From positions 4,727,770 to 4,791,769 of the forward strand of contig CM057142.1 in the NCBI GenBank assembly GCA_029964075.1: a DNA stretch of 64,000 bases, in the 5' to 3' direction. Below the pieces are notes generated by a model. It ran no database searches. It was not told the origin of the DNA and saw only the letters and a list, made by a program, of their open reading frames with translations. Each line of letters begins with the position of its first letter. Position 1 is the stretch's first letter. The stretch comes from Patiria pectinifera. Taxonomy: Eukaryota; Echinodermata; Asteroidea; Valvatida; Asterinidae. The position numbers were made by a program, and so were the translations under genes. Of the stretch, positions 1 to 10,279 are shown one piece after another.

Positions 1-1892
1 TACAGCAAACAAATGTCACAATTGTATTGCTATAATGCTTCTTTCATTTTCCACACTTTTGGGGGGCATGAATGCCTCCCGTTTATGAATTATGAATATT
101 AATGAGGTCGGTAACGGAAGGACGGTAAAACGGACAAGGGTTTTCCAACTTACTCACGTTTTGCAAAAACTCTGTGAATTTTATGGGGCAATTATATTTT
201 AAAGGTAGGAAATGGAATCCCTGAAGCTTTATCTATACTATACCGCCTTTCATTTGACTTTAAGTGTTTCGGTTATATAATTACAACGTTTTAAGCAGAT
301 TATAATTTGGTAACGGAAGGACGGTAACGGAAGGACAAAAGGTTTACTCAATTATAGCATGAACAAAATGTGAATTTACACTAATTATACAAGTGAAACA
401 AATTGCTTAAATGTGTAACTGAATGTGAAATCAACAATATGCAGACCTGGCATAAATAATTATACCCAAGAAACTATTGAGATAAAGATAGAAGCCTGCT
501 AATTAATGATAACAAAAGAAAAACGAAAACCACCCAAAACACATAATTCACGAACACAAGACTACTACAGAAATAAATCATCACCTCAATCCTTAAAAGT
601 TTAAATACATGTACACAGTATTTGAACTCTTGAGTATATTGGTTACATGTTCACCAACAACTTTTAATAATAATACCGGTAGGTTCAAAGGTTTACCTAC
701 ATGTAAAGGGTGGGGGGGGACCAGCCTACATGTACATTTAAGGTCAAAACATCTACCGGTAGAACTGATGGCTTCAGTTAGGTGTTGCTTTTAATTGAAC
801 TCTAAAATCAATGTTTGAAATCAAATTACAATGATTTAGAGTAGTAACAATTAATTTATAAACATCCGAACTGAAGTTGTTAACTTGGGCATAATTTGTC
901 AAAGACTGCACCTCACATGTCTTACACATGTAAATTGAATGAAAGTGCCCCAAAGTACCGGTACTTTCTGCCATCTCATTTTCTACTTAATTTGCTTCTG
1001 GAATGGCTTCACAGAATTCGTATCTTTCTCTATTGTCCATGCATGCTGATGGCAGCAACTTTATGATTTGATTTTCTGCAACAACTCCATACATGTACAA
1101 GTACTGGTACATCGGCATATATGTACATGTACATTGTACATGTTGTACATGCCTGTGCCTTCAAATTGTAATAAACACCTTGCCCTGCTTATCCCGCTTT
1201 TGTGAAGGTGGGTCACATGAATGTCCTTTCAATGCTCATTATACATGCATGTATTTGCAGTGATTTTCATTTTTCAAACATGAGCGCAAATGTCGTAACA
1301 TTTGATAAAAATACGATTTGTCCTTCCGTTACCGTCCTTCCGTTACCAATTTGGTAACGGAAGGACGTGATTTAATTAATTGTAATTAAAAAATGAGAAG
1401 TACAGCAGTTTCAGTTATAATGTCATATTGAAGGCCTACCTAAACTTGCTTTGCACAATAAGTTTCAATGCATTCATACTGCAAGATTTAAAAATAAATT
1501 AAAAATATGTATTTTTCGGTAACGGAAGGACATTTTCGAAGGTTGAAATATTAGAAGTCACTGAAGCGAAACAAATTATGCAAAATGTTAAAAACAAGTT
1601 TTAGTCGGTTTTTCAAGACCAATACTTTCTCATGACAGAAACTGATGGCATTAGTACATATTTTTGTGTGTCTATTGGTAGAATACTTTCATATCACTAT
1701 TAATCACATTTTTAGGATTAAAACAGGATTATTACATAATCCTAGTTTTTGGTACCGAAATGTATAAAAAATTAAATTCCGACTTCAAATCTTGAAAATA
1801 TAGACTTTTAGCTTTCATTTGATGCCAAATTTGTTTAAGTCACATGTATTTGAATTTTTTGGTGTCATGTCCACTTTGGTGTGGAATTGCCC
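1..1892 (+). mobile_element. Non-autonomous DNA transposon with iterated 14-bp motif, copy 1 (left end outside window)
   Basis: This stretch is nearly identical to 42400-44286. Comparison with that full copy shows about 82 bp of the left end lies beyond the window. The right end reads TGGAATTGCCC, the reverse complement of the left terminus GGGCAATTCCA in the other copy. It is followed by TTAA at 1893-1896. The same TTAA is found uninterrupted in the sister array unit near 7677, so the insertion point is clear. The motif GGTAACGGAAGGAC recurs in both orientations: near 110, twice in tandem at 308-335, a triple cluster around 1320-1367, and near 1518. No transposase-like ORF was seen, so it presumably moves in trans. 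Confidence 0.8.
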
Positions 1893-2240
1893 TTAAACAA
1901 AATGCTGAATTTTTTTGAATTTTTTTTCTTGTGTGGGGCTACGTAAAACTTCCACAAAGAATTAATATAGAAGAATTTTCCATAAGTAAAAGTCACATTG
2001 TCAACAGCCAGAAAACCACCATCTTATTACATAGATGCACAGTTATATTTTGTTATACAGAAAATTCTCTGTTGAAGAATATTAATTAATTTCTCGTCTA
2101 AAACTCAAGCTGACTTGAAATTTGTACTTATTACTAATATCTAGACATTAAAGTGTTTGAAAATGCAGTACACATCAGAGAATTTTCCTTTCAATATTGG
2201 AAAAAGACATACATGTCATTAGAAAGTTAAACAAAATGCT
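1893..2240. repeat. Partial tandem duplication inside array unit 1
   Basis: The segment starting TTAAACAAAATGCTG at 1893 is repeated at 2227, so a piece of the unit (including the ATTAATTAATTTCTCG stretch) is present twice within about 600 bp. The other units carry it once (7677 and 12795). No gene was seen in it. Confidence 0.75.
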
Positions 2241-3421
2241 GAATTTTTTTTTTTATTTTTTTTTGTGTGGGGCTACGTAAAACTACCACAAAGAATTAAT
2301 ATAGAAGAACTTTCCATAAGTAAAAGTCACATTGTGAACAGCCAGAAAACCACCATCTTATTACATAGATGCAGAGTTATATTGTATTATACAGAAAATT
2401 CTCTGTTTAAGAATATTAATTAATTTCTCGTCTAAAACTCAAGCTGACTTGATATGTACAAGACACCAAATGCAATAACGTATTTCACATACATATTGTT
2501 TAAAATGTGCAGACAATTTTCAAAAATTCAAATTCATTTTTTTAAAGAAAAGTTAGCATGAACATTGCATACCCCATGCTCTTCAATTGAATTCCTTTTT
2601 TTATTTCTTCAAACAAATGTTCTAATTGAGTGTTATGTTTTAACGGAACATCCTATTCTCCTCCTATTTTGGACGTGTGCAAATCTCTGAAAAAAAGGCT
2701 TGCATTTTGCGCACAATTCAACCTGCCCGGCAAGAGTTGAAAGATCGTCAGGACACAAATAATTTGAATTTTGTAAAGAAATAACTGCATAACCAAACAT
2801 CCAGGGATTGTTTTTGTTCAATGTCTCATCAAAAAAAATATCGGGGTGAAACTTAAAATAGCACAGGGAATGCAACTTTAAACTTCAAAGACACTTGACT
2901 TTTTTCACAATTACAACATAAGTGCAGAATATATTATATAAGTTGAAAATATTTATCATATATTTTCTACTCTAATACCAATTCATATTTCTATACCAAC
3001 TTATATATTATACTGTGTGCACTAATATACATGTAGTGCAAGATCACTTTTCAAAATGTACATACATGTAACCTTTTCAGGCATTCAAAAACAACATTGT
3101 TTTATTTTCTAAAAATTAATTACTAAGGCACTGTACTTTGTCACTATTACAATACGTGATCAGATGCCCTCCCTTTATTTTAGTAACATCAGTACACAGG
3201 CATTTTATGGTGAAGGCTTCAATATCGGCATTTTCTGGAGCCTTTCTGAATACTCAAATCTTGAATGTAAAGTTAATCCCAAACCTGTTATAAACAAGAA
3301 AAAATAACTTGACTGGAAATGTACTAATAAATGAGTAAAAAATTGTTAATTAAATGAGTGGTAAAGTCATCGTAAAATTTCAAGTTTGTTATCAGTTAGT
3401 TCATGTTTTCATTAATAAGTT
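2241..3421. other. Non-coding array DNA downstream of lectin gene 1
   Basis: AT-rich sequence shared with 7690-9360 and 12830-13940. Short ORFs on either strand are not conserved between units (reading frames break by indels), so no gene is called. On the minus strand an AATAAA-type signal lies within CCCTTTATTTTAG at about 3170 and is kept in the other units (about 9130 and 13690). It may be the distal poly(A) signal of the lectin genes, but this is only a possibility. Confidence 0.5.
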
Positions 3422-4597
3422 CAGTGTTCTCCACAGACTTTTTTCTTAGGAGGGCGGCATGACGTCATCGGACGGGCGCCCGTCGGTATGACGTCATCGA
3501 GCGGATAGTGATTTTTTTTTTTAACACATTTTTATCAAAGGGACCTAAATCGAAGCTCCTGATTGGTCAGCTTCCGTTTTAAGTTCGCGTAATAATACAT
3601 CAGAGAACAGGCATATGGCCAAAAAAATCGGAAAATAGGCCGAACAAAAATACGTGTCCGAAATCTGGGCCACGCTGCCATTACACACATGTACATGCAT
3701 GTAAAATACACTTCATGCCCAATTTCCGGACACCAATTCCTGCTTTATTTTCGATTCAAACAAAATTTTACGATGAAGAAAAAAAGGGTCAGTGTTTTCA
3801 TTGCATAAAATGCCTGAATTACGGTTAGAGTTATGGAGTCATCAATAAAGGAGTTCACTTCTTACTTGAGAAAGTCGAGGGAAAAGTCCGAAAGACAAGG
3901 GCACCGTTCATGGTGCTTCAATCATCATGTCCATGATTCAACCACACAACTCCACTACTCCACACTTACATTCATACGTGGTGAAAAATCAGGCATTATC
4001 GTCTTTCTCTTCCAACAAATGCCAGTGAAATGTTTCGCTAATGCTCTCTTCGTTATCCTCGAGATAATCATCTCATTGCATTTTGTTCAACTAAATCTGA
4101 AACCTCCAAAAATCGCACAACATAATGATTTTATCCACTGGATCGTTCACAAGGCTACCCGTTCCCGACCAGCCATGTGCTAGCGGACGGTACGGTGCGG
4201 TACGTACGCTGGTACCATTGCATATTCGCATGCACGCGCGACACAGTGATTTTTCCATGTCGCCTGTCAATGTGTAACCTTTTGTCCAGCCGGAGAAGGC
4301 TCCGATCAGTGTTATGCCCTGTGTTTGTACCGTTTAAACACTCCAATAACAACTGTTGAAAGAGATTAAAACTACGTTCACGATGATTTTAACGTGCCAT
4401 TTCTATCGACTTTTCTTCAAATCCATGATTGAAATAAAATGACATTTTGTGAAAAAAATCATTAGAAAATCCATGATTTGTAAAATTTTTGGCAGGACAG
4501 TCAATTTTCTTGGCAGGGCGGCCAATCCTTTGGCAGGGCAGCTTTAATTCTTAGGAGGGCGGCCCGCCCTCCCAAAACCTACATGTGGAGAACACTG
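3422..4597. mobile_element. 1.18 kb non-autonomous DNA transposon (CAGTG...CACTG ends)
   Basis: Ends are inverted repeats: CAGTGTTCTCCACA on the left and its reverse complement on the right. AAGTT flanks both sides (3417-3421 and 4598-4602). The sister units have a single uninterrupted AAGTT at the same place (about 9364 and 13941), which proves insertion. Inside are repeated 'AGGGCGGC' and 'GGCAGGGC' blocks and a 116-codon open frame at 3833-4183 that resembles no known transposase. Superfamily is not certain: CAGTG ends suggest hAT-like, but the duplication is 5 bp rather than 8. Confidence 0.8.
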
Positions 4598-4787
4598 AAG
4601 TTGAGTTGATGCCATTAAGAATTACTTGTGTATAATTTGGCCAATGTAGTAAGCATCTTCTTCAGTTAAATCATGTAGATCACGTGTTGACAGTTTCAGA
4701 TTCATGTATCTGTCAAAAGGTGGTCCTGTTTGATAAAATGATGTTTCGTAGCAACAGACTGTTGAGATAATTTACCTTGAATCAGAA

Positions 4788-5516
4788 TCAGTCAAGTCTG
4801 TAGTTGGCACAGCTCTCCACGGTAGTCACAAACTTGTCAGTATCAACCTGGGAGATGGTGACATTGTTGAGATGACACATCTTCCCTGACAGGTTGAAGG
4901 AGCGGCAGTTGGGATCCTTGTAGCAGGCCATGCAGCATTGTATCGGGTGCTTGATCTGGGTGACCGTGTAGGCGTGGCCCAGCAGGCAGTAGGGTGTGGT
5001 CATCGGGCCAGCATCTTGCTTACTCACAGCTTGGCAGCGAAGTGAACCACTCACTTTTTCTTGTTTCTCACAAATATATCGATATTTGTTGGAACAATGA
5101 AATGCTCTAGATTTTGAAGTGAAGGTCTTCAGCACTGTGCATGTCTGTTCGTTGTTGAGCATTGCAAGCTGATGTTGGTTATCATCAGAGCACACCAGCC
5201 TCCCATCTATCTCCTTACAGCCAAGCCAGAGCCGTTTGGGAGTTGACTCCTCACCAGGAAATGCTTGCTCCAATATTTCTCTTATAAAGTCTGTCTCTTC
5301 CTTGGAGTTGAGTACCAGCAGCTGAGCATTCAGACTTACACATCTCTTGTATGCCTCAATCCATGGGACTCTGTCTGTAATATACTTGATGTAGCAAGTG
5401 TGATTGTAGTATGTCCATCCTTGTGGGCAACTCATACAGGTAGCATCAGCATTGAAAACACCGACCATCACAGCAAGCCAACCTCCAAACAGAATGCTTT
5501 CCATCTCCAGATACAT
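4788..5516 (-). CDS. Lectin-PAN gene 1: secreted C-type-lectin/apple-domain protein
   Basis: Single uninterrupted frame of 242 residues. The start ATG is shared by copies 2 and 4; a second in-frame Met at residue 5 is an alternative. Residues 1-25 look like a signal peptide (hydrophobic core FGGWLAVMVGVF). Residues 30-150 form a C-type-lectin domain: CPQGW at 30-34, N-glycosylation sequon NHT at 38-40, WLG at 97-99 and a closing YIC at 147-149. The usual calcium and sugar motifs (EPN or QPD, then WND) are absent, so calcium-dependent sugar binding is doubtful. Residues about 158-240 form a PAN/apple-type domain with cysteines at 161, 177, 194, 195, 198, 204 and 214. The natural role is unknown; secreted recognition or immunity is an inference. 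A GT donor-like site follows the stop and might mark a 3'UTR intron. Confidence 0.85.
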   Translation of the reverse strand: MYLEMESILFGGWLAVMVGVFNADATCMSCPQGWTYYNHTCYIKYITDRVPWIEAYKRCVSLNAQLLVLNSKEETDFIREILEQAFPGEESTPKRLWLGCKEIDGRLVCSDDNQHQLAMLNNEQTCTVLKTFTSKSRAFHCSNKYRYICEKQEKVSGSLRCQAVSKQDAGPMTTPYCLLGHAYTVTQIKHPIQCCMACYKDPNCRSFNLSGKMCHLNNVTISQVDTDKFVTTVESCANYRLD

Positions 5517-7670
5517 AGTTGGTTATTCAATTTGTAAATTATATCAAGTTGATTAAATTGATTGAGTAATGGAAACCAAAACAAATTACTATCAGATTGT
5601 AGAATGATATAGTATCTCCAAATCCATCTTACACAAATCCAACTCAATATTTGTCACTCCAAAGTCAATTTCCTTCATCAAAGTGTAGAGAATATGCTCT
5701 TATGTCTCATACCTGTGCGGAGCCCAGATTGACTGCCACGTCAACACAATTTTTCTCATCAGCAAAGGATGCTTTTCATCTGTTTGATTAAAGTTGGCAT
5801 GGAAACGGGTCTGTTAATTATATCTATTATAGCTTTATAATATTGAAGATGATAATAAAAACAACAGGAACCAAAAAATGGAGCCTCATGTAAACATTCT
5901 GTGGAGTTGCAGAATTTAATCCAAAGTCAATTGGTTACGCTTCAAAAGACCTGACTATCCTTTTGTCTAGTCAAGGTCTTGCAACTGTGCGTTATTATAC
6001 AGGTAGATTTAGCAGTGATTGTAATATTGGCTCTCAAATGCGGTTCTTGAATTCACATGACATTAGCCATCACTGAGTCAGGCAGCAGATTACATATTCA
6101 GTTCTTAGGGATGGGTCATACTTGGTGTGAATGTAAAGAGAAAGAAAATTGGACCTCATAAAACAATCAGGGAACAGACTAAGATTGGTAAGCAGCTAAA
6201 GCAACCAATCCCTGTGTGCTCTTGTGGATTGGTGGTGGCCCCTCCTCTATTTCTATGTGTTACCATATCCCTCCTGCTTTATAGTCAATCATAAAGATTT
6301 GCTTGTTGCATTGTGAATAATGTACTATTGTGGTCTTATTCCTTAGCTGTCTATTGCTTCCTTGAAAGTTTCAGCATTCACAACTCCATAACTTGTAATT
6401 ATGACATTTGTTTTTCTAAATGGAAAGCATTGTTGGCAAGAAAAAGACCTTGAATTTGTAGTTTTTGACTTAAAATCAGGCAACCACGTTTTTCTCTTCA
6501 TACTTCAGGCAAGCCTTTGCACTTTACACAAGGTTCTACACAATGTTGTTATCAGATCAAATTAGGAAACTTCAACAACTTCATTTGAAGTTCAATAAAG
6601 AAACAGCATGACATAGTGCGAATAAAGTTAAGAAATTGGCTTGAAAGTGCACATAGACCATCTTTGAACTTACTACTTAGACAGTATAGTGTTTGAAAAC
6701 GTACCTGTCAGAGTATTTTCCTTTCAATATTGGAAATAAGCTCACATGCCCTTAGAAACTTGTTTGTTCAACAAAATCTGAATGTTTAGATTTTTGGTTG
6801 TTTTTTGCCTGGGGTTGCATTTTCCCCTAAAATTACCACAAAGAATTAAAAATAAAGAACTCTCAATGAGCTAAAGTCACATTGTTAACAGCCAGCCAAC
6901 CACCGTCTTATTAAATATATGCATAATTATTTTTTAAGTATTTTTTTCATTTGAAATGGAAAAAAAATGCACTAAACTTATGTTTAAGAATATTAATTAT
7001 TAATTTCTGGTCTAAACCTCATGCTGAATAACCATGTTTTCTTTTGATTATTTGAAAATTCTTATTTCCATGTTGGCCTTGTAAATGCTCAAAGGATTAT
7101 GTTTAAAGGATTTGCCTTTGAGAAATGTCTTGCTTAAGACTGAGAATATCCAGTCAGTTTGCTTAAATCACATACAATGACTTCCCAACAGAAAAGCAGA
7201 AACCAAAAATGTATTATGGGATCATAGGCATCAGTACATTACATACCCAATGAAAACAATAACTATGTCAATGAACGTTCCATGTGACCCAGGTAAGTTG
7301 ATGCTAATAGAGTGGTGTTATGTCATGGAAATTGGCATGGTTGCGGGGCGTTTGTGTTTTATAACACTACTTTTCTTGTCTTGTCATGCATGCTTTAGGC
7401 AAGCCTTTATTTGCACTTTACACAACGTTCTACACAATGTTGTTATCGGATCAAATTATGAAACGTCTTCTACAACTTCATTTGAAGTTCACTAAAGAAA
7501 CAGCATGACATAGTGCGAATAAAGTTAAATTGGCTTGAAAGTGCAAATAGTCCATCTTTGAAATTTTTACTTATCACTAATATCTAGACAGTAAAATGTT
7601 TGAAAATGCAGTACACATCAGAGAATTTTCCTTTCAATATTGGAAATAGACATACATGTCATTAGAAAGT
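5517..7670. other. Upstream/intergenic array segment of lectin gene 1
   Basis: Matches the upstream DNA of lectin genes 2 (10280-12640) and 4 (16409-18258), so it probably holds the shared minus-strand promoter. No clear TATA box was identified. A segment at 6480-6730 is a diverged partial second copy of the 7380-7640 block. Frames such as 7250-7495 and 12382-12612 are similar only because the DNA is duplicated; they have no recognisable domain. Confidence 0.6.
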
Positions 7671-8560
7671 TGTTTGTTAAACAAAATGCTGAATTTTTTT
7701 GAATTTTTTTTCTTGTGTGGGGCTACGTAAAACTACCACAAAGAATTAATATAGAAGAACTTTCCATAAGTAAAAGTCACATTGTCAACAGCCAGAAAAC
7801 CACCATCTTATTACATAGATGCAGAGTTGTATTTTATTATACAGAAAATTCTCTGTTGAAGAATATTAATTAATTTCTCGTCTAAAATTCAAGCTGACTT
7901 GATATTTACAAGACACCAAATGCAATAATGTGTTTCACATACATATTGTTTAAAATGTGCAGACAATTTTCAAAAATTCAAATTCATTTTTTTTAAAGAA
8001 AAGTTCGCATTATTGCTGAACGTTGCATACCCCATGCTCTTGAATTGAATTCCTTTTTTTATTTCTTCAAACAAATTTTCTAATTGAGTGTTATGTGTTA
8101 ACGGAACATCCTACTGTCCTCCTATGTGTGCAAATCTCTGAAAAAAAAGGCTTTCTTTTTGCGCACAATTCAACCTGCCCGACAAGAGTTGAAAGATCGT
8201 CAGGACACAAATAATTTGAATTTTGTAAAGAAATTACTGCATAACCAAACATCCAGGGATTGTTTTTGTTCAGTGTCTCATAAAAAAAATATTGGGGTGA
8301 AACTTAAAATAGCACAGGGAATGCAACTTTAAACTTCAAAGACACTTTATTTTTTTTGACAATTACAACATAAGTGCAGAATATATTATATAAGTTGAAA
8401 ATATTTATCATATATTTTCTACTCTAATTCCAACTCATACTTCTATACCAACTTATATAATTATACTGTGTGCACTAATATAGTGCAAGATCACTTTTCA
8501 AAATGTACATAACCTTTTCAGGCATTCAAAAACAACATTGTTTTATTTTCTAAAAATTAA
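7671..8560. other. Non-coding array DNA, unit 2, before the TTAA element
   Basis: Same block as 2227-3120 and 12790-13630. The frame at 8126-8332 is open here, but the equivalent DNA in the neighbouring units is not open in that frame, so it is not treated as a gene. Confidence 0.5.
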
Positions 8561-9071
8561 AGCTGCAGTCCATCATTTGTAATATGTGCATTTTGTTCGT
8601 TTGAAGCAACAACAGAGTTCAAAATCTAATGAAGGATACTGAGCAACTAACCTGATGAAGTTTCAGCTCAGCTTCATCTGTATATTCCGAGAAAAACAGC
8701 ATTCTAAGATCTCAATTTCAAATCAAAAGTTACTGAATCATGTTTTGAATTGTTTTGAATTGCAGCTATACGCGACGTCGCGCACTGATCCGACGAATTA
8801 GAACAACCGCGCGCGCGTGTGCGTCGTCCCAATGCTTGTGCGCGCTGCACCGAATAACAAAACGAACTACTAATTTAAATTTTCCTACGGTGCTTCTTAA
8901 GAATCACCATTGGAAATTCCTTCTTTCATTGATTACTTCAAAATGACAGCTTCCCAGAAAGAATAATTTCACAGGGAGTTTAGTTCCCTTACTATCTTTC
9001 AACCAAGTTTGTTTTTCAACAATAATTACGCCAGTTACTTTTCGGATGGCTGCAAATGATGGACTCTAGCT
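8561..9071. mobile_element. TTAA-flanked miniature transposon, copy A (511 bp)
   Basis: Inverted ends AGCTGCAGTCCATCATTTG and CAAATGATGGACTCTAGCT are flanked by TTAA at 8557-8560 and 9072-9075. Sister units 1 and 3 have a single TTAA at the matching position (about 3117 and 13631), giving a clean empty site. The TTAA target is typical of piggyBac and Kolobok transposases. The interior holds CG-rich tracts near 8770-8860 and no transposase. A second copy in inverted orientation is at 21707-22125. Confidence 0.88.
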
Positions 9072-9553
9072 TTAATTACTAAGGCACTGTACTTTGTCAC
9101 TATTACAATACGTGATCAGATGTCCTCCCTTTATTTTAGTAACATCAATACACAGGCATTTTATGGTGAAGGCTTCAATATCGGCAATTTCTGGAGCCTT
9201 TCTGAATACTCAAATCTTGTATGTAAAGTTAATCCCAAACCTGTTATAAACAAGAAAGATAAGTTAACTGGAAATGTACTAATAAATGAGTAAAAAATTG
9301 TGATATTGCAAAGTCATCGTAAAATTTCAAGTTTATTATCAGTTAGTTCATGTTTTCATTAACAAGTTTAGTCGATGTCATTAAGAATTACTTGTGTGTA
9401 ATTTGGCCAATGTAGTAAGCATCTTCTTCAGGTAAATCGTGTAGATCACGTGTTGACAGTTTCAGATTCACGTAACTGTCAAAAGATGGTTCTGTTTGAT
9501 GAAATGATGTTGCCTAGAAGCAGACTGTTGAGATAATTTACCTTGAATCAGAA

Positions 9554-10279
9554 TCAGTCAAGTCTGTAGTTGGCGCAGCTCTCCACGGTAGTCACAAACT
9601 TGTCAGCATCAACCTGGGAGATGGTGACATTGTTGAGATGGCACATCTTCCCTGACAGGTTGAAGGAGCGGCAGTTGGGATCCTTGTAGCAGGCCATGCA
9701 GCATTGTATCGGGTGCTTGATCTGGGTGACCATGTAGGCGTGGCCCAGCAGGCAGTAGGGTGTGGTCATCAGGCCAGCTTCTTGCTTACTCACAACTTGG
9801 CAGCGAAGTGAACCACTCACTTTTTTTTGTGTCTCACAAATATATCGCCTTATGTTAGAACAATCAAGTGCTCTAGATTCTGAAATGAAGGGCTGCAGCA
9901 CTGTGCATGTCTGTTCGTTGTTGAGCATTGCAAGCTGCTGTTGGTTATCATCAGAGCACACCCGCCTCCCATCTATCTCCTTACAGCCAAGCCAGAGCCG
10001 TCTGCCTTGTGATTTGCCAGGAAATGCTTGCTGCATTATTTCTCTTATAAAGTCTGTCTCTTCCTTGGAGTTGAGTACCAGCAGCTGAGCATTCAGACTT
10101 TCACATCTCTTGTATGCCTCAATCCATTGGACTCTGTCTGTAATATGCTTGATGTAGCAAGTGTGGTTGTAGTATGTCCATCCTTGTGGGCAACTCATAC
10201 AGGTAGCATCAGCATTGAAAACACCGACCATCACAGCAAGCCAACCTCCAAACAGAATGCTTTCCATCTCCAGATACAT
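9554..10279 (-). CDS. Lectin-PAN gene 2: secreted C-type-lectin/apple-domain protein
   Basis: Intact 241-residue frame, paralog of gene 1 with the same start context and domain order: signal peptide, C-type-lectin domain, PAN/apple domain. Differences from gene 1 cluster after QAFPG (about residues 89-95, one residue shorter here: KSQGRR in place of EESTPKR) and in the stretch before the last lectin cysteine (CSNIRRYIC versus CSNKYRYIC). The PAN half is nearly unchanged, including all cysteines and the sequon NLS. Canonical calcium-site motifs are missing here too. The adjacent 511 bp TTAA element lies about 480 bp beyond its stop. Same confidence about fold, low confidence about role. Confidence 0.85.
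   Translation of the reverse strand: MYLEMESILFGGWLAVMVGVFNADATCMSCPQGWTYYNHTCYIKHITDRVQWIEAYKRCESLNAQLLVLNSKEETDFIREIMQQAFPGKSQGRRLWLGCKEIDGRRVCSDDNQQQLAMLNNEQTCTVLQPFISESRALDCSNIRRYICETQKKVSGSLRCQVVSKQEAGLMTTPYCLLGHAYMVTQIKHPIQCCMACYKDPNCRSFNLSGKMCHLNNVTISQVDADKFVTTVESCANYRLD

Noticed and set aside
1080-1150. TACATGTACATG stretches as a regulatory array
   Set aside because: The same word is scattered through the window (for example 11950-12020) and looks like general simple-sequence bias.
3833-4183. 116-codon open frame
   Set aside because: Lies inside the 1.18 kb inserted element, resembles no known transposase or other domain, and has no supporting paralog.
7250-7495. Frame repeated at 12382-12612
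   Set aside because: Similarity is explained by segmental duplication of the array; no signal, domain or codon-level conservation was seen.
9762-10088. Plus-strand frames opposite the lectin genes (also at 14340 and 15888)
   Set aside because: Antisense shadows of the lectin coding sequence, which has the recognisable domains.
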